A DNA stretch of 64,000 nucleotides, from NCBI GenBank assembly GCA_000469685.2, contig LS997567.1, positions 18,304,899 through 18,368,898 of the forward strand. Direction: 5' to 3'. The notes below the pieces were generated by a model. It was given only the letters and a program-made list of their open reading frames with translations. It had not been told where the DNA came from and made no database searches. The position numbers and the translations under genes are program-made. Shown piece by piece: positions 45,260 through 53,894 of this stretch (position 1 is the stretch's first letter; the number at the start of each line of letters is the position of its first letter). This stretch comes from Haemonchus contortus. Its lineage: Eukaryota; Nematoda; Chromadorea; Rhabditida; Trichostrongylidae.

Positions 45260-46390
45260 GAAACCTCTATTTTAACTAGATTGATGGTTTCACGGCGGGT
45301 ACTCCGAGAGACAAGCGTAGGATATTTTCATTGAAAACTGTTCAACAAAGATTTCTGATCACAAAGGTTTAGCTCTGATCCGTGTTCGTACTACGAGAGA
45401 CCCATTTTGATTGGTCTCCTTCTATCCTAGCTTTTACGAACGTGAGAAAAACAGGGTCAATACGTATAACGCTGTCGCCTTGTGACCCCACTATGCAGAG
45501 ACTCAAAACTCAGGGCGGAGCAACGAAGGACAATCTTGCGAGTGGAATTATTCTGCACACTTTGCAGACGTTCTGCTTCTTTTTGCTTCGTTGGAGAGAA
45601 AATGGAAGTACCGGGCTCCGCAGTTTTAAAGGCTTGGATGTCTTCTGTAGGATTATGTGGTTTTGATTATTAAGTTTTGAAAAGGTCGAAATTTCTTTCG
45701 TTCGCTCTAGGCACCAAGGTCTTGGAGTACGTGTCGTAGGCGAGATTATTCTACAGGGTAAATCTGAGATTTTAAATTTCATTCGCTGGCTCTAATGTTC
45801 CCAAACCTATTTCGCAGTGTTGAACAGTGCTGTCATATTTGATGGTGAGCACTTCGATATTCTACTGAAAGATAGCTCCGATTGCTCGAAACATGTGACG
45901 TTATGGTTGGCGGCCGCTTGCTGCATGTCACAATCGGAATTGCTTTCAATGACTTTAGGCAGTTTGATATCAATAGAATATGTACATACATAGAACACGA
46001 TACCTGCATATTTGGTCACACAATTGGGGAGCCCTGATTGTATGCAAGGAAGAGAGCTGTCGACGCGGTCGCACCCTAGGGAACGTCTATAGGAATCCTA
46101 TGTACGGACCTGAGCTTGCTTCCAACCCGTACTTAATATATGCGGCCGGACGAACAGTTACTAGGTGGACTGCGGGTGGCCTTTTGAGCTCCTGCACTTT
46201 GAACCAATATCTGATGTGGAATCCTATCAAAGACCTTGGCAAAGTCATAATAAACAGATCGATCTCGCTTCCCGGTGTCAAGGGCCCTGGACCGGCCGTT
46301 GACAGAATAAGGGCTCTTGCTTTTGGTTCACCCATCCTAGAAACATATGAATGATTGATATGAAGGAATAGTGTTGTGCGGTTCAAGATA
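45260..46390 (-). pseudogene. CR1-like LINE fragment
   Basis: Minus strand: VYYDFAKVFDRIPHQILVQ in mixed frames near 46260-46200, IDIKLPKVIESNSDCDMQQA near 45975-45915 (paralogous to IKLFKVIKSINDCDIQQA at 28160), and a FSPTKQKEAERLQSVQNNST block near 45590-45535 of the C-terminal part. Same family as 27350-30490, shortened between the blocks. Dead. Confidence 0.7.
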
Positions 46391-46410
46391 TTCTCTTAGT
46401 ATGCCCTTAA

Positions 46411-48277
46411 CACATTGGCGACCATGCGTCCCCATGCCAGTACGCTCGTTTTTGGCTCGCCGGGACAATTCGTCCCGATGCCGGGAAGCAGGATAAAAGT
46501 GATAATATTTTCGTAATTTATGTTTTTTTTGTGTTTTTTTGTGGCAACGCGACTACAATGGACTGAAGAGTCTGTTACCCGTGGTCCGGGTAGAGCTAAA
46601 GTCAGAAGGGAGATATCTCAGGGTATCAGTATAAATTCAACATTTTGAAATTTTTATTCGGTAATCAATAATATCAATAACAACAACGAAAAATACAGGG
46701 TGGGCCAAAATTATGATTACACAGACATCACATCCCTGAAAACGAATAGAAAACTAAAAAAGCAAACCAATTTCATAAAAGTGTCTATCACTAATATCTT
46801 ACCAAAATGGTACATTGAGACTGGGATCTGTTGCTTTCTGCTCTCACCCAACCCCACAGACGATGATGGACAACATTAGCGTTGGCACGCAGCTAAGGTC
46901 ATGGAGTTGATCCCAGCTTTTGGCAAGGCATTTTCGAGGTTATTTCACGTCTTGTTTGGGCTAACGGATGATCTCATCTCAAAAGCCGACCACACTGAGA
47001 CATCCATGGGATTCAGGTCAAGGCTCCAGAGTGGAAACTGATCGAAGGTTATGAAGTCAGGGAGCCCCTTCTACGGAATTTCTAGACAATTTCTGATCTG
47101 CAGTCAGGAGCACCCTCTTGACAGTATGTCCGGTCTGAATCGCCAGAGTGTTCTATTGCGCACGAAGAGACAAACAGGTCTCTGAATCAACTTTCACCCA
47201 TTATTTTACAAAAATAATCGATGCTTTTGCCTCGGCGGTGACGTTCGCAAGGGATATCGCAGAAAAGGAGCAAGCCTAACGCTGCATCACCTCCATCTCT
47301 TTCAGCTTCATACAAATCTTGTAGCCCTGCTTATTGGGCACCTTTTTCACTGCGTGTATCTTTCCGCCGGTGAACAGGAATCCCGTACGACAATTTTTTG
47401 TATGCGGCGGGGCAGCTTTGGTGAGCCAACAATTCTCTTCTTTTTAATCTGCTCACTGGGGAAATCACTTTCTGATCGTATAAAGGCCTTGTCGTGCAGA
47501 TGATGATTCACGATTTCGTGCAGAAAACTTCATGAGATATCCATTCATTTAGTCATTTTGGGCTCAGAATGAACTTCGCTTCTACGTAGACCTTCGCCCT
47601 GCTTCATTAAAACTCCTACTAAATATAATCGCCGGCTTCCTAGGATTACCACTATTATCTGCGATTGTTCCTAACTCTCGAAAGCGTCTTATAATCAAAT
47701 GTACCCCCTGCCTTGTTTCGCTGAGTCGTCTGTAGATGCACCGTGCCAAAAGTGCTTGTAAATGTAAAGTGACGATTTATTCACGAGGTAATTACGCTTA
47801 CATTATTTTCAAAATCTACCAAAAGTTTAGTATCATCAGGAAGGTAATAATGTAATCTACCTCGTGAAATAGAAGAAAGCGAACGAATTGCTATGACCTC
47901 AGAGAAAATGCTTTATGAGCGTCAGTGCGCGCTGTAAGCATAATTTCGGCGCACCCTGTAGAGGCTGGAGCAACTTGTGTGCCCCGTTTAGAAGCATTCG
48001 AGGTAGTAAAAACCTTGCATTGGTTGCATGCATTCTTGACCTTCTTCACGTTGTTTGCTGCCGCTCGACCATGTTCTGCTTGGGCTTTTTGTAGCATTTC
48101 TTGCAACACCGGCGGCCATCGCTCTTCGATTCATCGTGCATAACCAGCTTTCTCTTCTTTGAAACTCGGTCAGCATTCGTCGACAGAAAAAAACTTTTCA
48201 CCAACCAAATGCTGCAAACGAACGTGGCTTAATTCCACGCGGCGGCGCGGTCAAAAAAGGCTGCGGTCGCCAACGTC
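46411..48277. mobile_element. TTAA-flanked element T5, carrying DNA transposon D2
   Basis: TTAA at 46407-46410 and 48278-48281. Ends CACATTGGCGACC and, reverse-complemented, GACGTTGGCGACC, like T1 and T3. Without D2 (46696-47958) it is about 600 bp. Non-coding. Confidence 0.65.
46696..47958 (-). mobile_element. IS630/Tc1-superfamily element D2 (1263 bp) with decayed transposase
   Basis: Inverted ends CAGGGTGGGCCAAAATTATG and CAGGGTGCGCCGAAATTATG, TA flanks (46694-46695, 47959-47960). Minus-strand protein traces: FPLWSLDLNPMDVSVWSAFE near 47045-46985 (third catalytic box, NPMD), then ENALPKAGINSMTLAACQR at the C-terminus (46940-46880). Upstream motifs are unreadable. Inserted in T5. Confidence 0.75.
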
Positions 48278-48476
48278 TTAACTTTTTTTTCAAAAAGTCT
48301 TCAAAAAAATCAAAGTAGTACTCATTGGCCGATGGTAAGCGAATCCGCTTGAGGATGGCTCCCCAATGATGGGAGACGTGAACGAGTGCATATACCGCTG
48401 TGGAACTCCCGAATGCATGCAGGAAATATTGAAGAGAATTCTCGAGGGAAAGGCAGTGCAAAAGTAATTTTTCATA

Positions 48477-49353
48477 CAAGGTGTCTCAAGATTATGGGAC
48501 GCCTATTTATTGCAATGAACGTTTTGTTAGCCGAGGATAACCATGAAACCTATATCACTTTTCCCCACATCATGTACGAGAGCAAACTACAAACACATTT
48601 CAAAATATCTTTCATAAGCACGGATAGAGGCCCAAAGTCTGCTCTCGAAATCCTTGCATGTAGCACGCAAGTAATCCCATTTCATTTTTCTCTAGACGTT
48701 CTTGAATCTTGCTTCCATGATCCCAAACTGGGAATACTAATTCGACAAGTTCTCTTCTAATCAGAGACCCTAAAGAGGAGTCAGATTTGGAGAGCGGGAT
48801 AGCCATTCCTCTTTGCTAATCAAATTGGACGGCTGCCTACACCACTCGTGAACGAACTTGGCACTGTGTGCTGGGGCACCTGTTCGAAGGGTCACGGGCT
48901 GTTTCAGCAAGCTGGGCAGGATCAATGCTTCAGTACATACGTAAGTATTCTCTATGAATGAACGTCTTCGTTAACTTTTGCGCCGACACTGACGAAACCA
49001 CGGGGGTCTTACCATTGCCCGTAACTTCCTCTGAAAAACATCTCTTTGTTGTTCATACGACAATTTTTGTGAGAGAATGCACTTTTGACGTTTTTCTCGA
49101 GGTTGACTTTGTCGTGACAATTTTCTGTTCAGAAGAAGGATGCGTGTCACCACTTGAAAGAGTTAGCATGGTCCAATTTTTTGTCATGTTTGCTATGGTA
49201 AATAAAGTGGCGTTTCTGTAGACAATAGGAGTAGCATTGAGGCTCCAGCTTGACCATCCGCCCCATCGACGACTTCGATAATTCCTGCTCAGATGTCATC
49301 CTTTTAATGGTTCACCCAAGATTACCATCGACGCGCAAGTGGACTATTTCGAT
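48477..49353 (-). mobile_element. D1-family element D4, C-terminal part, cut by the BEL element
   Basis: Left inverted end CAAGGTGTCTCAAGATTATG after TA (48475-48476). Minus-strand transposase traces: LSSGDTHPS and EQKIVTT near 49160-49110, GAPAHSAKFVHEWC near 48880-48840, LISKEEWLSRSPNLTPL near 48825-48775. The gene continues across the BEL insertion: 49349 upward matches D1 11000-11060, and 60724-60990 matches D1 10985 back to 10700. The N-terminal end runs into the TCTA repeat. Confidence 0.75.
49349..49353. other. Target site duplication of the BEL element (left)
   Basis: TCGAT, repeated at 60724-60728. The same place in D1 reads CTATTGAAATGG, so the site before insertion was CTATCGAAATAG. 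Confidence 0.9.
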
Positions 49354-49680
49354 TATGCCGGTGGTTCGTATGCGTGGGACTCCTGACGCGATATAAGTTT
49401 ATTGGGTATATTACCCTATATACAAGCAGACCACAAGAAGGAGAACGACTGAATCTCCGAGCCATCCACCGTCCTTATATACGGTGGATTATGGGCGGGG
49501 AGATGACAATGATAAGCTATGATTACATTCCACAGTACCGATCAGCCGTTAAGCTCAGCTTACAAGATGAGTCATCCACAATCTATCAATACAATATACA
49601 TATAAAATAATCACAACCAATAATCAACCATGCTCAAAACATACAAATACTAAGAACTATCATAGAGAGTATTCTCTATA
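49354..49680 (-). repeat. 3' LTR of the BEL element
   Basis: 327 bp, TATGCCGG at the left and CTCTATA at the right (element sense: TATAGAG to CCGGCATA). Minus-strand AATAAA at 49403-49398. A TATATAA word sits in a 7-bp hairpin (49468-49487). It differs from the 5' LTR at one site only, near 49604. Confidence 0.95.
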
Positions 49681-49695
49681 CTCCCGGCCGAGACG
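49681..49695 (-). promoter_or_regulatory. Polypurine tract, weak
   Basis: Just before the 3' LTR the element strand reads CTCGGCCGGGAG. Purine-rich only in GGGAG, shorter than usual for plus-strand priming. Confidence 0.4.
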
Positions 49696-49726
49696 AGTAG
49701 GTTCGACCACTGTTGTACGAGGCACT

Positions 49727-50926
49727 TCACTTGTGCTGGTGGTCCATCGATCTTGTCGAACTGCGTCGCTTCTCCTGTCCTCGGCTTGCGTCCTGGTCTC
49801 TCCTGGTGCTGCGAGAATCGCTACTCCTTCTGGCTCCCTCCGAATGTTCCCGAGTTTTCGAGTGGCTCAGGCTTCTCTTGCGGCTGCGCTTGATCTCTTC
49901 TCGCTCAAGTCGACGCTCCAGGTCCTGCATTTCTCGTTCCACCCGGTCCTCCCTTGCTTGAAGGCGTGATCGTCGCTGTTTCAGGTCATCGATCGTTCTT
50001 GTTGATCCGCTCTTTCCTTTACATTCCTCTCGTTCCCTTTCGATTGACTGGTTTACTTCCAGCATCGCATCCCTGACCTCTTTCAGCTCTCGTTCAGTCT
50101 TACTCATCTGTCGTAGAATCCTCTCCATTTCAGGAGAGGGCTCCCTCGCGGCGCGTGTTTGTGGGTCCTCGTCGACAACATTCTGGGAATTCAGCTCCTT
50201 GAGACTTGTCTTCAGTTCGTCCATGTCTTTGTGAAGCTGCGGGAGGTTCAGTGCGTCTACTTTAGCTTGCAGTCCTTGAATTTCCATCTGAAGCTTTCTC
50301 CATCGAGTTTGTTCCACCGATGACTGTTCCTTCAATGCAGAAGCAGTAGCGGTACCCTTCATCATTTGTTCTACTCGATCGAGGCGATTCGTGATCGTGT
50401 CCATTTTCAGCAGCACTGTGTCGATTTTGGCTTCGATTGCTTTTTGTGCAGTTTCGCTCCGCAGTTGATGAGTTTGTAGCAAATGTTCGAAACGCTTCAG
50501 GTACTTTATACTTTCTTCTGATGAAGCGACGGTAACGGCAGGAGCCAGCTGGTCGACTTTGGATGCTGCTAATCGCAAAATCCGACTTCCTTGTTGAAGA
50601 AATTCCTTCAGCATTGTTCCAGAAGCGCGACCTTTCTTGGGGGGAAGACCTTGTTCATCCGATGACGACGACGAGGACGACGATGACGTGTCTCTCTTGC
50701 CCTTGGACGTGGAGGTAGGTTTGGCAGTGGCCGTCGCCGCTGGCTTTGCTGCAGGAATCGGCCGTTTCGGCGGCACTGTAGGTTTCGATGGCGGTGATGG
50801 TCCTGGCACAGGTGGTGCAGTGGCACTGGTGTTCGTCTCAGCAGTGACAGATTGCGTCTTTTTCGGTTCGTTCATGGCTAAATATTCGAAACTAAGTAAG
50901 AAAGCGGAAATGATTGATAATTCCAT
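49727..50926 (-). CDS. Extra open frame of the BEL element: coiled-coil, Ser/Arg-rich protein
   Basis: 399 codons open; I do not recognise the family. ATG at 50926 gives a short hydrophobic start; the second ATG at 50875 (MNEPKKTQ) has a better initiation context (GCCATGA) and may be the real start (382 codons). Residues 30-75 are Pro/Ala/Lys-rich, 81-89 a Ser run, 95-100 PPKKGR (possible nuclear signal), about 155-345 long charged helices with coiled-coil character, and 346-393 an Arg/Ser-rich tail (RSRKRSLSHS, RRSSDSRSTRR). It begins 38 bp after the env stop and ends 46 bp before the 3' LTR, all in the same direction, so it belongs to the element. A downstream frame would probably need a spliced or subgenomic mRNA. 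No frame damage. Confidence 0.85.
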   Translation of the reverse strand: MELSIISAFLLSFEYLAMNEPKKTQSVTAETNTSATAPPVPGPSPPSKPTVPPKRPIPAAKPAATATAKPTSTSKGKRDTSSSSSSSSSDEQGLPPKKGRASGTMLKEFLQQGSRILRLAASKVDQLAPAVTVASSEESIKYLKRFEHLLQTHQLRSETAQKAIEAKIDTVLLKMDTITNRLDRVEQMMKGTATASALKEQSSVEQTRWRKLQMEIQGLQAKVDALNLPQLHKDMDELKTSLKELNSQNVVDEDPQTRAAREPSPEMERILRQMSKTERELKEVRDAMLEVNQSIEREREECKGKSGSTRTIDDLKQRRSRLQAREDRVEREMQDLERRLEREEIKRSRKRSLSHSKTREHSEGARRSSDSRSTRRDQDASRGQEKRRSSTRSMDHQHK

Positions 50927-50963
50927 GCGACAGATTAAATCTTGGAGTAGGTGTAGATGAGGT

Positions 50964-51096
50964 TCAGAGGAGTTTATCGGGTCCTTTGCTGGGCTTCCAA
51001 AATCTCACGAATATGAGTTTCCATGCAAATTTGATCACAAGAAGTATCATGAATACTATTCCCCCTGCAAGCTTGAGCATCATGCGTCCGATCTGA
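50964..51096 (-). pseudogene. env 3' end, separated by foldback element E2
   Basis: Minus strand after E2 encodes a short stretch with a hydrophobic segment (KLAGGIVFMILLVIKF) and a basic tail, stop at 50966-50964. It keeps the reading frame of the env frame upstream of E2. This is the membrane-proximal or cytoplasmic end of the glycoprotein, now disconnected. Confidence 0.7.
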
Positions 51097-52476
51097 CAAG
51101 GGAAGGATCCCAAGTCGAAGTGGCCATTTGAAATGGGACCTATACTGCTAGGCGTGTTTTTTGATGCTGATTTCAAATCTGCATTCGAAATCTGCCAAAC
51201 GATTTCCTGGACGAAGTTATGGAGGTGGTCTCCGGAGAGCGCTCAACAGGGGAAAGCACAAAAGCCACGGTCGCCGGCAGCTCAGCAGTGGCGGCTTGGA
51301 GTGGAGGTAAGCGTGACGCTTCACAGGCACGGGATCAAGGATGGGGTCTGGTGGGCGGCGGCGTTTTTGCATCTTGCAGGACTTTTCCCTCCACGTTGTA
51401 AAAATCTTTCTATGTCAGTTTTACTGCCTTCAGCGACTTTTTAGTTGCTGGAGGCGAGTCAATTCCTAATTAAACCGTCTTCCACTGTTACCAATTGGTT
51501 TGAAGAAGGTAGGGGGGGGGGGGTTGTGGTTAGTTTTCAATAAAGGTAAGGGTTGCCATGTGGCAAACGCGGCAAAGTATTTTATATAAGGATGGATGTT
51601 ACACTAAAGAACCAGGAGTATTTCGGATCCTGTGATGTCCTCAGAAGAAAGGAGCACAAGTTGATAAATAATTTCTCCTCCATCTTCGGAATTCCTTTTA
51701 CGGAGACCTTGATATTGAGGGCGAAGAAGACTGCGTGGTTGAGGACGGGGAGGCCGATCCACTGAGGGATGATGAAGAGGAAACAGCAAGCACATCTAAA
51801 GGGTCGTTGATGTTTGGTAATGTGGAAGTGTCCGAAGAGCAGTTGCAGGTTCTTCTTCCCAGAGCATTGGTTAGAGTGAGATAACAAACAAATCCAGATG
51901 GAAGGCGCTAACAGAAAAGTGAAATTTTTTCCATTCGTTGAGCTAATTGTGAGAGACTTTTTTTTGAACACTTCGTGCTAGATTATCGCACCCCCTTACA
52001 ATAGGTAAAAGTTATCTACAGTGAATTTGAAATGTATTACAACAAGAATAGAACTTTTATAATGTTGGTGGTTGGAGCAGATGTCAGACGGTTTAAGAAA
52101 CTGACTCGAAGTGACTCGCCTCCAGCAAGTTAAAGTCGCTGAAGGCAGTAAAACTAACATTGAAGGATTTTTACAATGTGGAGGGAAAAGTCCTGCAAGA
52201 TGCAAAAACGCCGCCGCCTTCCAAACCCGATCCTTGGTCCCGTGCCTGTGAAGCGTCACGCTCACCTCCACTCCAATCCGCCACTGCTGGGATGCCGTCG
52301 ACCATGGCTTTTGTGCTTTCCCCTGTTAAGCGCTCTCCGGAGACCACCCTCCATAACTTCGTTCAGAGAATCGTTTGGCAGATTTTGAATGCAGATTTGA
52401 AATCAGCATCAAAAAATACGCCTAGCAGTATAGGTCCCATTTCAAATGGCCACTTCGACTTGGGATCCTTCCCTTG
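51097..52476. mobile_element. Tc4/Tc5-like foldback element E2 (1380 bp), inside the BEL element
   Basis: Arms 51097 to about 51480 and about 52090-52476 are inverted copies, roughly 95% alike; tips CAAGGGAAGGATCCCAAGTC on both sides. TGA duplicated (51094-51096 and 52477-52479), restoring CTGAG. Each arm holds a degraded tRNA-like piece (51291-51350, 52221-52282: GGCTTGGAGTGGAGGTAAGC type). It carries no transposase; the centre has a G run at 51511-51522. It ends the env frame 18 codons after entering the arm. Confidence 0.9.
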
Positions 52477-53894
52477 TGAGCTATGATGGTGAACCCGCAG
52501 GACCACAGCAGTATGTATCCAAGTACCAATGCGAGTGCAAGTATGATGAGGACGATGATGACGGTCTTATACCAGTGAAGGATTACGTCGAAAATGTGTC
52601 CAAAATCTGGAAATATCAGCTCATCATACACGTTGCTTTCGCTGTTGATGACCTTCATTGCTGATCCGTGGATCGTCCGGACCCACTGCGAAACTCCGGT
52701 GATTTCGAAGGCTGTTTCAGTGGTGCCACATGAAACCGTGCAATTTTTCTTCACTCTCGCTGACGAGTGAGTGAATCGCAAAGTTGAAGTCGATCCTGTT
52801 CCTTGACACGGAATAGTGAAGGACTGCTCTTCGCATATTACCGTAGCCATGGTCTGATTGCCATTAGTCGTGCACGTTACCTCTGCGCTTGCTCCCTGTG
52901 GACAATGATAACATCCTTTCGCGATGGAATTGGGAACAGTGCAGATGGAGTCCGTTACCATCTTGATGGTGTTGTCGAACCCTTCCTTCAGATGTATTAA
53001 GAGTTCCGTTGTAGTAAATGAAGGAATCCGAGCCACTACTGAGGCTGCATCATGTTCCGCTGTTGCGAATGTTATCCAAGGGCGACGTATTGGGAAACGA
53101 TTTTTGATTTCTTTTGTGAAGACCCTTGTGAGGTTGAAATCGGTACATACACAGGTCACTTTGTTCTCTGCCGGTTCGCATCTACAGTTTGTGGTGACGG
53201 TGCAGTTGAGCAACCTAGCGTGTTCTTCTGAGTCACAAAGCAGTTGTGGTGTTTCCTTGTGGTTCCAAAGAGCCATTTGTGAACCGTCTGAGATGAAGGA
53301 TGAAGCTAACATCGGAGTTGGCGGAAAAGAGAGACTGGTAAGAGTGATACGCATCTTGTTGTAATTGATCGGTACGGTCGGTTGAACTCTTATAAGTCGC
53401 TTATTGATCGTCTCGGTGCGCTTGGAGATGGTCGTGATCTCTAACTCGACTTCTTCTTTCCACTGAGAACACTTGAAAATTTCGTATATCTTCTCGTCCT
53501 GAGGCACGTGGAAGATCCTGTAGAATAGGCATCCGCTACTTAAAGCAAGGCATCCACATCCGATACCTCCACAGCTTTCCACGCACATGGTCATGCCAGG
53601 GAATTGATTACCTTGAACAAGTTCCGGAAGAAGTGAGGATGTGTTGATGGATGCGCATTTATCATCAACGCATGACCCAACGTGAGCGCATCGCTTGGAG
53701 TCTACCACCTTTTGGAAAGTATTTCGAGTGAATACGATTGTCTCTTTGACGCATGTAAGGTGGAGTCCTCTCCATTGGATTCGTATCTCCTTTTCCATTG
53801 CTTGACGGTTTTTGAGCCGGATGCACGCTTCCTGATTGAATGTATTGAGTTTCATGATTTCCGTAGTTTCAGGAGTGCATCGCTTGACCCCCAT
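52422..53894 (-). pseudogene. env: BEL env: phlebovirus-Gc-like class II fusion glycoprotein, truncated
   Basis: 490 codons. Cys-rich ectodomain; residues 104-126 hold CVESCGGIGCGC and GCLFYR, the conserved fusion-loop region of phlebovirus-type class II glycoproteins (basis: known relation of nematode BEL env to phlebovirus Gc). N-glycosylation sites include NTS (84-86), NCT, NQT. A transmembrane helix lies about 443-466. The last 18 residues are encoded by the arm of foldback element E2, which replaces the true tail (found at 50964-51096). The first ATG overlaps the end of the pol frame by 26 bases in another frame, at a run of five Gs (53890-53894), so the natural N-terminal part of the glycoprotein is at the end of the pol frame. 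Would act as the surface fusion protein of a retrovirus-like particle; not functional as it stands. Confidence 0.85.

Noticed and set aside
49727..50926. Host SR-protein gene interrupted by the retroelement
   Set aside because: The frame lies inside the LTR-bounded unit, in its direction, and is tightly packed between env and the LTR; no introns or host flanks seen.
52924..53364. 146-codon plus-strand frame opposite env
   Set aside because: Shadow of env; no motif of its own.
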